This document shows positions 7,304 through 15,541 of a DNA stretch of 64,000 nucleotides, one piece after another. Source of the stretch: Streptosporangiales bacterium (lineage in GTDB: Bacteria > Actinomycetota > Actinomycetes > Streptosporangiales > WHST01); assembly GCA_009379825.1 (NCBI GenBank), contig WHTA01000022.1:1-64000 (forward strand), read 5' to 3'. Numbering within the stretch: position 1 is the stretch's first letter; the number at the start of each line of letters is the position of its first letter. The notes under the pieces were generated by a model. It saw only the letters and a program-made list of their open reading frames with translations, had not been told where the DNA came from and made no database searches. A program made the position numbers and the translations under genes.

Positions 7304-7783
7304 TCATTCCGCTGCGGGGGTGGCGCCTGCGGTGGCGTCGGGGCGGACGGCGCGGCGGATGCGGTGCAGGGCGTCGAGGAGTGCGTCGAGTTGGTCGGGG
7401 GTCAGTTGGCCGGTGAGGTAGCGCTCGATCGCGGCGAGTAGGTCGGGCAGGAGCTGCTCGAGGCGGGCGAGGCCGGTGTCGGTGAGGACGGCCGCCCAGC
7501 CACGCCGGTCGCCGGGGCTGCGGGTGCGGCGGACCAGCTCCCCGCGCTCGAGCCGGTCGACGATGCGGGTGATGCCGCTTGTCGACAGTCCGGTCTGGGC
7601 GGCGAGGTCGCCCAGCCGCAGCTGCTGGTCGGGCGACCTGGCGATCCGGATCAGGGCGTCGAAGTCGATGCCCGTCAGCCCGTGCCGGAAGTGCACCTCG
7701 TTCAGCCGCGCCGTCAGCCCGCCGTGCGTCTCGACGAGCAGGCCGACGGCGGTGAGGCGGGGGTCGTCGAAGCCGCTGTGCAT
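7304..7783 (-). CDS. MarR-family transcriptional regulator
   Basis: 159 residues forming a winged helix. RLGDLAAQTGLSTSGITRIV is the helix-turn-helix and LVRRTRSPGDRRGWAAVLT is the wing with the D-R-R motif typical of MarR, flanked by dimerisation helices. It is divergent from the flavin reductase gene at 7881 and likely controls it. The 97-base interval contains AAGACTAGTTCTT (7828-7840), an imperfect palindrome that would suit a MarR dimer. Confidence 0.9.
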   Translation of the reverse strand: MHSGFDDPRLTAVGLLVETHGGLTARLNEVHFRHGLTGIDFDALIRIARSPDQQLRLGDLAAQTGLSTSGITRIVDRLERGELVRRTRSPGDRRGWAAVLTDTGLARLEQLLPDLLAAIERYLTGQLTPDQLDALLDALHRIRRAVRPDATAGATPAAE

Positions 7784-7803
7784 GCGGGCAGTCTAGCCGA
7801 TAG

Positions 7804-7840
7804 TTGACGCGCGGAACATCCTCATGTAAGACTAGTTCTT
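7804..7840 (+). promoter_or_regulatory. candidate promoter and MarR operator
   Basis: TTGACG at 7804-7809 is followed after 17 bases by TAAGAC at 7827-7832, a weak -35/-10 pair. The imperfect palindrome AAGACTAGTTCTT (7828-7840) overlaps the -10, a position where MarR binding would repress. Confidence 0.35.
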
Positions 7841-7880
7841 GGCACAAGGAAATTCCTCGCAACAACTACTTGGAGGAGCC

Positions 7881-8441
7881 ATGGCCGCAGAGACGACGAT
7901 CCTGACGCTGCTCGGCAGCCTGCGCCGCCAGTCCGTGAACGGCCGGCTGCTCGACCTCGCCGCCGGCTACGCGCCGGACGGCACCAGGTTCACGCGCTGG
8001 GCGGGGCTGCGAGACCTGCCGCCGTTCAGCGAGGACGACGAGGCCGACCCCGGCCACGCCGTGTTCGAGTTGCGGGACGTCATCGCCGCCGCCGACGCCG
8101 TGCTCATCGCCACGCCGGAGTACAACGGGTCGCTGCCCGGGCAGCTGAAGAACGCGCTCGACTGGGCGTCCCGGCCGCGCGGTGCAGCGGCGCTCGACGG
8201 CAAGCCGGTCACCGTCATCGGCGCCAGCCCGAGCCCGGGCGGCACGGCGAGCGCGCAGGAGCACGCGCGGGTCGTGTTGACCAGGAGCGGTGCCCGACCG
8301 GTGGGCGAAGGCCTGCGGGTGCCGCACGCCTACGACGTGCTCGGCGCGCCGGTTGCCGGGTGGCTGGCCAGCGGCCTGACCGCGGTGCTGGCCGAGCTGA
8401 CCGACGCCGCGACGGCCGGCTCGCGCGCGCTGGTCGCATAG
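7881..8441 (+). CDS. NADPH-dependent FMN reductase
   Basis: 186 residues from the ATG at 7881, which has GGAGGAG 3 bases before it. Flavodoxin-like fold: LLGSLRRQSVNGRLL binds the flavin phosphate, and TPEYNGSLPGQLKNALDWAS is the diagnostic loop of the family. These enzymes reduce FMN, quinones or azo compounds with NAD(P)H. The next gene begins 10 bases downstream, so both are probably in one operon under the divergent MarR protein, pointing to an oxidative or electrophile response. Confidence 0.9.
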   Translation: MAAETTILTLLGSLRRQSVNGRLLDLAAGYAPDGTRFTRWAGLRDLPPFSEDDEADPGHAVFELRDVIAAADAVLIATPEYNGSLPGQLKNALDWASRPRGAAALDGKPVTVIGASPSPGGTASAQEHARVVLTRSGARPVGEGLRVPHAYDVLGAPVAGWLASGLTAVLAELTDAATAGSRALVA

Positions 8442-8451
8442 GAGTCCCGCC

Positions 8452-9381
8452 ATGCATACCTACGACCCGTCCGTTGCGTTGGTCGTCGTGGACATGCAGA
8501 ACGCCTTCGTGCACCCGCAAGGCGCGCTGTACGTGGCCGGCGCCGCCGAGCTGGTGTCGGCGCTCAACGCCGAGATCGCGGCCGCCACGTCGGCGGGCGC
8601 GCCGGTCGTCTACACCCAGGACTACCGGCCGATCGACGGCGCCGCCCGCGCCGAGTGGCAGGTGCAGCTCTACCCGGGGCTGCGGCAGGCCGGCGAGGTG
8701 GTCGTGAAGGGTCCGGGCGCGACCGGCGGCTTCTCCGACTTCGTCCTCGACCAGGACCCGGAGACCGGCAGCAGCCGGCTCGACCGCGTGCTGCGCGATG
8801 CGGGAGTGCGCAGCCTCGTCGTCACCGGTCTCGCCGCGGACGTGTGCGTCAAGCAGACGGCGCTCGACGCCCGGCGGCTCGGCTACCAGGTCAGCATGCC
8901 GCTGCCGCTGAGCAGGTTCGCACACGCGCACCCGGATGGGGACGCGGCCGCGGTCGCCGAGCTGACCGCCGTGGGCGTGGCCGTAGAACAGGACAGGAGT
9001 GAAGCGATGTGGACCAGTGCCGAACGCGCGTACCTGGCCGGTGAACACCTCGGCCGGCTCGCGACCGTCGCGCCGTCCGGGCCGCAGGTGCGGCCCGTCG
9101 GCTACCGGGTCAACGACGAGCTGGGCACGGTGGACGTCGGTGGTATCCGGCTGTCCAGTACGAGGAAATGGCGCAACGTCGAGGCCGACGGCCGGGTGGC
9201 GCTCGTGGTGGACGACGTCGGTGCCGGCGCCGAGTTCACGCCGCGCGGCGTGGAGATCCGCGGCCACGCGACGGCGGTGGTGGCCGGCGGTGAGGAGCTG
9301 ATCAGGATCGCGCCGACCAGGATCATCTCCTGGGGTCTCGAATCCGACGGCTGCACGCCCCGCGGGCGCACCGTCGGCTGA
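8452..9381 (+). CDS. isochorismatase/nicotinamidase fused to a PPOX F420-type domain
   Basis: One uninterrupted frame of 309 residues. Residues 1 to about 180 are an isochorismatase-fold amidase: catalytic Asp in VVVDMQNAF, Lys in VVKGPGATGG and Cys in GLAADVCVKQTALDA, the nicotinamidase triad. Residues 186-309 start with MWTSAERAYLAGEHLGRLAT and match the N-terminus of PPOX-class split-barrel oxidoreductases, many of which use F420. The ATG of the second part (9007) is preceded by AGGAG with proper spacing, so a separate downstream product is possible. The PPOX part is complete in length (about 124 residues). The F420 genes at 23-26 kb would supply the cofactor. Confidence 0.75.
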   Translation: MHTYDPSVALVVVDMQNAFVHPQGALYVAGAAELVSALNAEIAAATSAGAPVVYTQDYRPIDGAARAEWQVQLYPGLRQAGEVVVKGPGATGGFSDFVLDQDPETGSSRLDRVLRDAGVRSLVVTGLAADVCVKQTALDARRLGYQVSMPLPLSRFAHAHPDGDAAAVAELTAVGVAVEQDRSEAMWTSAERAYLAGEHLGRLATVAPSGPQVRPVGYRVNDELGTVDVGGIRLSSTRKWRNVEADGRVALVVDDVGAGAEFTPRGVEIRGHATAVVAGGEELIRIAPTRIISWGLESDGCTPRGRTVG

Positions 9382-9382
9382 G

Positions 9383-10189
9383 TCAGACGGCGACCGGCGC
9401 GGTGATCTTCGGGTGGTGTTGGTAGTCGACGATCTCCATGTCCTCGTACGTGTAGTCGAACAGGGATGCCGCCGGGCGCAGGCGCAGCTGTGGGAACGGG
9501 TACGGCTCGCGCGACAGCTGCTCCTTCGCCTGGGCGACGTGGTTGTCGTAGAGGTGGCAGTCGCCGCCGGTCCAGACGAAGTCGCCTACGTCCAGGCCCA
9601 CCTGGGCGGCGACCATGTGGGTGAGCAGCGAGTAGCTGGCGATGTTGAACGGCACGCCGAGGAAGATGTCCGCGCTGCGCTGGTACAGCTGGCACGACAG
9701 CCGGCCGTCGGCGACGTAGAACTGGAACAGCAGGTGGCACGGGGGCAGCGCCATCTTCGACAGCTCGGCGACGTTCCACGCCGACACGACCATCCGGCGC
9801 GAGTCCGGGTTGGTGCGCAGCGTGTGCAGCAGCTCGGTGATCTGGTCGACGTGGTCACCTGACGGGGTCGGCCAGGAGCGCCACTGCACGCCGTAGATCG
9901 GGCCGAGCTCGCCGTTCTGGCCCGCCCACTCGTCCCAGATGGTGACGCCGTGCTCCTGCAGCCAGCGGGCGTTGTCGTCGCCGCGCAGGAACCACAGCAG
10001 CTCGTAGGCCACCGACTTGAAGTGCACCCGCTTGGTGGTGATCAGCGGGAACCCGCGGTCGAGCGGAAACCGCATCTGGTGGCCGAACACGCTACGGGTG
10101 CCGGTGCCGGTGCGGTCCGCCTTCGGGGCGCCGTGCTCGAGGACGTGCCTGAGTAGGCCTTCGTACGCGGTATGAATTTCGCCAGCCAC
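9383..10189 (-). CDS. thyA: thymidylate synthase
   Basis: 268 residues from the GTG at 10189; an in-frame codon at 10213 is possible but collides with the divergent gene. Converts dUMP and methylene-THF to dTMP. Signature elements: [17 protein letters not shown], the catalytic cysteine in [40 protein letters not shown] and DCHLYDNH. The sequence is full length and looks functional. The stop lies two bases from the convergent fused gene. Confidence 0.95.
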   Translation of the reverse strand: MAGEIHTAYEGLLRHVLEHGAPKADRTGTGTRSVFGHQMRFPLDRGFPLITTKRVHFKSVAYELLWFLRGDDNARWLQEHGVTIWDEWAGQNGELGPIYGVQWRSWPTPSGDHVDQITELLHTLRTNPDSRRMVVSAWNVAELSKMALPPCHLLFQFYVADGRLSCQLYQRSADIFLGVPFNIASYSLLTHMVAAQVGLDVGDFVWTGGDCHLYDNHVAQAKEQLSREPYPFPQLRLRPAASLFDYTYEDMEIVDYQHHPKITAPVAV

Positions 10190-10219
10190 AGCCCCGACCC
10201 TAGCTGAGACCATGGGCCG

Positions 10220-10723
10220 ATGGATGAGTGTGCGGAGTGCGGGTTCCGTTACGCCGACCTGCCGGTCGCGCGGATCGCCGACGTCATGGGGTCGTTCGGT
10301 GCGCGCTACGCGGAACGGCTGTCCGGCGTCGACGAGTCACACCTGCGCCGGCGTCCCGCGCCGCAGGTGTGGTCGGCGCTCGAGTACGCCTGCCACGTCC
10401 GCGACGTGCTGCTCGTGCAGCGCGACCGCGCGCTGTGCGCGCTCGTCGAGGACCGGCCGGACTTCCCGCGCATGCACCGCGACGAGCGGGTACTGCTCGC
10501 GGGGTACGCCGACGAGACACCGGGTGACGTGCTGGGCCAGCTCGCCATGGCCGGGCAGCTGATCGCCCGGGTGTTCCGCGGGTTGACGGCGGAGCAGTTC
10601 GCGCGGCTGTTGGTCTACAACTACCCGGAGCCGGCCGAGCACGACGTGGCCTGGCTCGGCCGGCACGCGGTGCACGAGGGCGAGCACCACCTCGGCGACG
10701 TCGAGCAGGTACTCGGCAGGTGA
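10220..10723 (+). CDS. DinB-superfamily protein
   Basis: 167 residues. Four-helix-bundle family with metal-binding histidines: [14 protein letters not shown] provides the first His, [13 protein letters not shown] the C-terminal pair. A short N-terminal CAECGF motif precedes the bundle and is found in some actinobacterial members. Metal-dependent DinB/YfiT-like proteins include thiol (mycothiol, bacillithiol) transferases, so a detoxification role is possible but unproven. The start ATG at 10220 is close to the divergent thyA start. Confidence 0.8.
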   Translation: MDECAECGFRYADLPVARIADVMGSFGARYAERLSGVDESHLRRRPAPQVWSALEYACHVRDVLLVQRDRALCALVEDRPDFPRMHRDERVLLAGYADETPGDVLGQLAMAGQLIARVFRGLTAEQFARLLVYNYPEPAEHDVAWLGRHAVHEGEHHLGDVEQVLGR

Positions 10724-10729
10724 CCGCCG

Positions 10730-11284
10730 CTACCGCCGGACGACCGCGAGCACGCCGGTAGCGACGGAAGGCGGCGGCCGGAACGCGCGGCGCGGCAGCC
10801 GCCGCTCGACGTGGAACCGGTAGCGCCGCCGCCAGCGCCGTACGCGCGGGCGGCCGTCGGTCGCCTCGCCGAGCCGCACTGCCAGGTGCCACGGCACGAC
10901 CAGGTCCGCGCGGCGCAACGGGCTGTCGCGGTCGTCGAGCAGCCGGCCGAGCATGGTCATCGCGATGCTGAACGGCAGGTTCGCCACCACCCGGTACGGG
11001 CGGCGCGGCAGTGGCACCGTGCGGATGTCGCCTTCGACGACCCGCACGTGCGCGGCGTCGGCGTACCGGCGTTCCAGCCGCCGCGCCAGCCGCGGCGACC
11101 GTTCGATCGCCAGTACCCGGGCGCCGGTACGCGCCAGCGGTGCGGTCAGCGCGCCGGTGCCGGCACCGAGGTCGAGCACCAGGTCGCCGGGCCCGGTCCC
11201 GGACGTGCGAACAATCTCAGCGGCGATCTCCGGCACGAGGAGATGCAGCCCGTCGGGGTTGCATGCACGGCGTTCCCCGGACAC
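10730..11284 (-). CDS. Erm/KsgA-type rRNA adenine methyltransferase family protein
   Basis: 184 residues from a GTG at 11284. SAM-binding motif I VLDLGAGTGALTAPLA, the acidic end of motif II (VLAIERSPRLARRL), EGDIRT, and motif IV VVANLPFSI (the N-L-P-F target-adenine motif) are all present. Erm proteins dimethylate A2058 of 23S rRNA and give macrolide resistance, but at this length it is short and its C-terminal domain is reduced, so the substrate is open. The GTG has no convincing Shine-Dalgarno. A 31-codon frame with a strong one overlaps the start, so expression may depend on that leader, or the true N-terminus may be joined by a frameshift. Confidence 0.75.
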   Translation of the reverse strand: MSGERRACNPDGLHLLVPEIAAEIVRTSGTGPGDLVLDLGAGTGALTAPLARTGARVLAIERSPRLARRLERRYADAAHVRVVEGDIRTVPLPRRPYRVVANLPFSIAMTMLGRLLDDRDSPLRRADLVVPWHLAVRLGEATDGRPRVRRWRRRYRFHVERRLPRRAFRPPPSVATGVLAVVRR

Positions 11285-11312
11285 GGAAGACCCGGATCAT
11301 GACGCTGCCCAT
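11217..11312 (-). CDS. possible 31-residue leader peptide of the Erm-like gene
   Basis: An ATG at 11312 follows GAGGAGGAG with 6-base spacing, the best ribosome site in this neighbourhood. It opens a frame MGSVMIRVFRVRG ending at 11217, which overlaps the first 68 bases of the methyltransferase gene in a different frame. Many erm genes are controlled by short leader peptides on which antibiotic-bound ribosomes stall. Alternatively this is the real N-terminus cut off by a one-base indel. The sequence alone cannot decide. Confidence 0.4.
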   Translation of the reverse strand: MGSVMIRVFRVRGTPCMQPRRAASPRAGDRR

Positions 11313-11457
11313 GTGTGCTCCTCCTCGGGTGGACGGCAGCCACGGTAGGCGCCGAGCGCGCTTCGGCGCACCCGGTTTTCCGCGTCGCCCGGGCCGACAC
11401 GCCGGCCGCGCCTGGCATTCGGTGTATCCCGCCCGCGACCGGGATACTCGGGTGATC

Positions 11458-12921
11458 ATGTCGGATCGGACTGGGGGATCCGGGGGGCAATTCGAGAAGC
11501 GGCGGACGAGCAGAACGGGCGCAGCGCCTGGCCGTACGTACGGCAGGCCACGCTCGGCCGCACCGAAGCGCGGAGACGTCGCGTTCCGGCGTGCGCTCGT
11601 GGTGACGCTTCTTTCCGTTGTCGCTCCGGGCAGTGGACATCTCGCCCTACGGCACCATCGCGTCGGGCGCGTGGCGTTGCGCACCTACCTCGTGCTCGTC
11701 GTGCTCGCCGTGCTCGCGGCCCTCTTCGTGCCGCGGTCGGCCTGGCTCGCGATGGCGTTCAAGCCGTGGTTGCTGGCGTTCGTGCAGGGGCTCGCCGTGA
11801 TCGTCGGCGCGTTGTGGGCGGGCGTGGTGATGCACGCCTTCTGGCTGACCCGGCCGCGCCAGATCACCTCGCCGCGGCGCAGCATCGCCATGGTGCTGGC
11901 GCTCGTGCTGTGCCTCGGCATCTTCGCGCCGTTCGGTGTCGCATCGCGCTACGCGGCCGTGCAGCGCGACCTGGTGACGAGCATGTTCCCCGACTCGGAG
12001 AAACACGGCCCGAAGGGCCGGATCAACGTCCTGCTCGCCGGCGGCGACGCGGGCGCCGACCGGGTCGGCACCCGCACAGACACGATGATCGTCGCCAGCA
12101 TCGACCTCGCCACCGGACGGACGGCGCTCATCAGCCTGCCGCGCAACCTGGAGCAGGTGCCGATGCCGGGGAAGCTGCAGAAGCGCTTCCCGAACGGCTT
12201 CAACGACCTACTGAACGCGGTATACGGATACGGGGAAGCGCACCCGGACGCCGTGCCGGGCAACGACCGGCCGGGGCCGGAACTGCTCAAGAAGACCATC
12301 GGCGACGTCCTCGATTTGCCCATCCATTACTACCTCATGGTGAATCTCAAAGGATTCACGAAGATCATCGACGCGCTCGGCGGCGTCACGGTCACCGTGC
12401 GGGACCGGCTGCCGATCGGTGGCGGCACGCATCCCATCACCGGCTACATCGAGCCTGGCAGGCAGAAGCTGACCGGCGAGAAGGCGCTGTGGTACGCGCG
12501 CTCGCGGGCGGCGTCCAGCGACTACGACCGGATGACCAGACAGCGCTGCCTGTTGGGTGCGCTCACCGAGCAGGCCGACCCGGCGACGGTGCTCGCGCGA
12601 TATCAACAGCTCGCCGCGGCGAGCAAACAGCTGTTCGAGACCGACATCCCGCAGAACGTGCTCAGCGAGCTGAGCGGGGTGGCGGAGAAGACGAAGAGGC
12701 ACCGGCTGAAGAGCGTCACCTTCACGCCGCCGCTGATCGACACCGGCGACCCCGACTGGGACCTGATCGAGCGCAAGACCGAAGCCACCATCAAGGCCTC
12801 GATGAAGAACAGGAAGAAACCCCGCGGCCAGGCGTCGAAGGTCTCGAGCAAACGCACCACGGGTGCGGCGCCGACCGCGTCACCCACAGGTGCGGTCTCG
12901 GTGGATTCTGCCTGCCGGTAA
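11458..12921 (+). CDS. LytR-CpsA-Psr (LCP) glycopolymer ligase
   Basis: 487 residues from the ATG at 11458. A basic cytoplasmic N-terminus (1-45) is followed by four hydrophobic segments (about 46-160), more than the single anchor of classical LCP proteins, then the extracellular LCP domain. It has the pyrophosphate/lipid-binding residues in TRTDTMIVASID, LISLPRNLE, DALGGVTV and EKALWYARSRAASSDYDRM. LCP enzymes transfer undecaprenyl-linked polymers to peptidoglycan. The glycosyltransferase, CDP-alcohol transferase and ABC exporter genes just downstream fit this role. It ends in a Lys- and Ser/Thr-rich tail. Confidence 0.92.
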   Translation: MSDRTGGSGGQFEKRRTSRTGAAPGRTYGRPRSAAPKRGDVAFRRALVVTLLSVVAPGSGHLALRHHRVGRVALRTYLVLVVLAVLAALFVPRSAWLAMAFKPWLLAFVQGLAVIVGALWAGVVMHAFWLTRPRQITSPRRSIAMVLALVLCLGIFAPFGVASRYAAVQRDLVTSMFPDSEKHGPKGRINVLLAGGDAGADRVGTRTDTMIVASIDLATGRTALISLPRNLEQVPMPGKLQKRFPNGFNDLLNAVYGYGEAHPDAVPGNDRPGPELLKKTIGDVLDLPIHYYLMVNLKGFTKIIDALGGVTVTVRDRLPIGGGTHPITGYIEPGRQKLTGEKALWYARSRAASSDYDRMTRQRCLLGALTEQADPATVLARYQQLAAASKQLFETDIPQNVLSELSGVAEKTKRHRLKSVTFTPPLIDTGDPDWDLIERKTEATIKASMKNRKKPRGQASKVSSKRTTGAAPTASPTGAVSVDSACR

Positions 12922-13120
12922 ACGGAACCCGCCTGCTGCTCGTCACGTCGGTGTCGGAAACCGCGTCCCGACAGGCGCGGTCCGGTCGGGAGGCGAGCAT
13001 GACGCAGGCGGCTGACATCTACTGGCAGTCAACGGCTGCTGGCAGTACGTACGACTCGTCGCGTGTCGCGCTGACGTCCGACCGGTGAACGGTGAATCCT
13101 CTGCATATCGGCATAGGGAG

Positions 13121-13300
13121 ATGACGGTTGTGATGGCGATGCGGCGAAGCCCCTGTCATCGCGAGGTGTGTTGCGGCGGCCCGGCGCGGGTCTGGTGCCC
13201 CAAGTGTGGTGCCAGCTACCAGGCCGACGACCCGCGGTTGATCGTCGAGGGCGGCAGCCAGCCGGCCGAGCGGTCCGAGATCCTCTCCACCAGCTCCTAG
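13121..13300 (+). CDS. possible small Cys-rich protein
   Basis: A 59-residue frame starting at the ATG at 13121. It contains CHREVCCGG and WCPKCGASYQADDP, spacing reminiscent of a small zinc-binding knuckle. AGGGAG precedes the start but too closely, and a second ATG at 13133 is as likely. It lies in the 419-base interval between the LCP gene and the glycosyltransferase gene, in which I see nothing else. I do not recognise a family. Confidence 0.3.
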   Translation: MTVVMAMRRSPCHREVCCGGPARVWCPKCGASYQADDPRLIVEGGSQPAERSEILSTSS

Positions 13301-13340
13301 TCATCGGCGTTCCGCCGCTGCGTGTATGGTGAGCGGCGCC

Positions 13341-14360
13341 ATGGACGAACACACGACAGCTCAGCTGTGGCCAGAGGTTTCCGTCGTCATGCCCGTACTC
13401 AACGAGGAACGGCACCTCCGGGAGGCGGTCGCGGGCATCCTCGCCCAGGACTACCCCGGTGAGCTCGAGCTGGTGCTCGCTCTCGGCCCGTCGAAGGACC
13501 GTACCGACGAGGTGGCCCAGGAGCTCGCCGCGGAGAACCCGCGGATCACCGCCGTCGACAACCCGCCAGGGTTCACCCCGCACGGGCTGAACGCCGCGAT
13601 CAAGGCGGCGAAGCACGACATCATCGTGCGGGTCGACGGCCACTCCGTACTCCCGACGGACTACGTACGCGTGGCCGTCGACGTGCTGACCGAGACCGGC
13701 GCGGACAACGTCGGCGGCCTGATGGCCGCGGAGGGCACGACGGACTTCCAGCGCGCGGTGGCCAGCGCTATGACGTCGAGGATCGGCGTCGGCGCGACCC
13801 AGTTCCACACCGGCGGCGAGGACGGCCCGGCGGAGACCGTCTACCTCGGCGTGTTCCGCCGCGCCGCGCTCGACCGGGTGGGCGGCTACGACGAGTACTT
13901 CCACCGCGCCCAGGACTGGGAGATGAACCACCGGATCAGGGAGACCGGCGGTCTGGTGTGGTTCACCTCCCGGCTGCAGGTCGGCTACCGCCCGCGGTCC
14001 ACCTTCCGTGCGCTCGCGAAGCAGTACTTCGACACCGGCGCCTGGCGCTGGCGGGTGATGGTGCGCCACCCGGAGACGGTGTCGCTGCGCTACCTCGCCC
14101 CGCCGGCCGCCGTCGCCGGCACCGCGCTCGCCTTCGGGCTCGCGGTCGCCGGCAAGCGGTGGGCGCTGGTGCTGCCCGGCGGGTACCTCGCCGCCGTCAC
14201 CGCGGGTGCCGCGGTGACCGGGAGCGGCCTGACGCCGCGGGCGCGGGCGATGCTGCCGGCCGTCTACGCCACCATGCACCACGCCTGGGGAGCCGGCTTC
14301 CTCAAGGGCGTGGCGAAGTCGGTCGCGGGCCGGGTCCGCGGCGCGCGTCCCGAGGCCTGA
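13341..14360 (+). CDS. family 2 glycosyltransferase
   Basis: 339 residues from the ATG at 13341 with GGTGAG 7 bases upstream. GT-A fold: VSVVMPVLNEERHLREAV at the N-terminus, VRVDGHSVLP as the nucleotide-sugar Asp site, AQDWEMNHRI as the acidic catalytic region. Two to three hydrophobic segments at the C-terminus (about 255-325) anchor it to the membrane. Similar proteins extend succinoglycan-like or wall glycans. It is convergent with the CDP-alcohol phosphotransferase gene, whose 3' end is 4 bases away. Confidence 0.9.
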   Translation: MDEHTTAQLWPEVSVVMPVLNEERHLREAVAGILAQDYPGELELVLALGPSKDRTDEVAQELAAENPRITAVDNPPGFTPHGLNAAIKAAKHDIIVRVDGHSVLPTDYVRVAVDVLTETGADNVGGLMAAEGTTDFQRAVASAMTSRIGVGATQFHTGGEDGPAETVYLGVFRRAALDRVGGYDEYFHRAQDWEMNHRIRETGGLVWFTSRLQVGYRPRSTFRALAKQYFDTGAWRWRVMVRHPETVSLRYLAPPAAVAGTALAFGLAVAGKRWALVLPGGYLAAVTAGAAVTGSGLTPRARAMLPAVYATMHHAWGAGFLKGVAKSVAGRVRGARPEA

Positions 14361-14364
14361 GCCG

Positions 14365-15312
14365 CTACGAGACGCGGTCGTCCGCTGTGTCGTCGGTGGG
14401 CGGCGGGGGAGTCTGCGCGGCCACCATCCGGTCGAACTCGCGCACCTGCAGCCACAGCTGGTAGACCAGCAGCCCCTCGAACAGCAGCAACAGCACGGCC
14501 GAGCCGATGATCACCGAGGCCACGAACCCGGTCAGCGGCCCGACGATGCAGACGAACATCTCGTACTCGACGCCGCTCCACAGGTGGGTGCGGATCCGGT
14601 GTCGGCGCAGCGTACGGCGCACCCGGTCGTAGAAACCGAACTTCTTCCTGAACCCCTGCTGCAGGTCGATGGCGTCGCCCTGCTCGACCAGCCGGTCCGG
14701 GTCGAGCTGGGGGTCGGCGAGCATCATGTCCTCGACGAACTTCGGGCTGTCGCCGGCCGCCTGCTGCAGCTCGACGGTCTTGGCGCGCATCTCGCGGCGA
14801 AGGTCCTGGGCCTGCGCCGCGTTGATGTACCTGAAGCCCTCGACCGCGATGGCGCCCAACCCCAAGATCAGGTAAAAGGCCTCGCCGGTGTGCAGGTACT
14901 GCCCGACCACCAGGGTGATCATGCAGAGGAAGATGCGCACCCGGTCGACGACGAAGTCGAGCCACTTGCCCCAGGTGGTGCCGGTGCCCTTCAGCCGGGC
15001 GATCTTGCCGTCCAGGCAGTCCACCAGGAAGGCCAGGTGGAACAGCACACCGCCGAGCGCGAGCAGCCACCTGTTCCCGGTGAGGAAGGCGGCGGCCGAG
15101 CCGAGGCCGAGGACGAACGCCACCAGGCTGAGCTGGTTCGGTGTGACGTTCGTCCTGTTCGCCAGCAGCTTGACCAGCGGCGCCGCGAGCGGGTCGACGA
15201 AGAACACCGTCCACCACGAGTCGCGCGTCTTCAACGTGCCACGGACGTCGGCTGCCGTGAACCTGCCGGGCATCGTCGTCGAGATCCTCTCGTCCGCTGC
15301 TGGTCGGTCCAC
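14365..15312 (-). CDS. CDP-alcohol phosphatidyltransferase-family membrane enzyme
   Basis: 315 residues with several transmembrane helices. The family signature D-G-x2-A-R-x8-G-x3-D-x3-D is intact in VDCLDGKIARLKG followed by TWGKWLDFVVDRV. These enzymes move a phospho-alcohol from a CDP-alcohol to an acceptor. Canonical phospholipid synthases are about 200 residues; the extra soluble region here (about 165-235, from RREMRAKTVEL to RRTLRRH) suggests a specialised substrate, perhaps CDP-polyol or CDP-inositol-type donors for a surface polymer. It is divergent from the ABC exporter operon. Confidence 0.88.
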   Translation of the reverse strand: MDRPAADERISTTMPGRFTAADVRGTLKTRDSWWTVFFVDPLAAPLVKLLANRTNVTPNQLSLVAFVLGLGSAAAFLTGNRWLLALGGVLFHLAFLVDCLDGKIARLKGTGTTWGKWLDFVVDRVRIFLCMITLVVGQYLHTGEAFYLILGLGAIAVEGFRYINAAQAQDLRREMRAKTVELQQAAGDSPKFVEDMMLADPQLDPDRLVEQGDAIDLQQGFRKKFGFYDRVRRTLRRHRIRTHLWSGVEYEMFVCIVGPLTGFVASVIIGSAVLLLLFEGLLVYQLWLQVREFDRMVAAQTPPPPTDDTADDRVS

Positions 15313-15394
15313 CGTACTCGCGTCCCTGAGAAGTGGCTGGTGGTAGGGCTATCCTCGCGGTGATGCTGGTAACGAGCCAGTGAATGGTGTGCAA

Positions 15395-15422
15395 CACATC
15401 GGCGAGGCGACTCGCCGATGTG
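15395..15422. other. 12-bp hairpin in the leader of the exporter operon
   Basis: CACATCGGCGAG (15395-15406) pairs perfectly with CTCGCCGATGTG (15411-15422) around a GCGA tetraloop. It lies in the 229-base divergent interval, about 120 bases before the ABC permease start. It might be an operator, an attenuator or a leader structure. Confidence 0.55.
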
Positions 15423-15541
15423 GGGGCGCGTCGAGGAGTGTGGCCTAGGCCGTCGATAATGGGACGGTCCACGCCCGTGTCGGGCCGCCTCCCGTAGTTC
15501 CAGGTGCGCCGTCGCGCGGCGACCTGGGAAGGAGTTAGTTG

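Noticed and set aside
7107-7421. plus-strand frame in the interval before the MarR gene
   Set aside because: No ribosome site or motif and it overlaps the MarR gene antisense.
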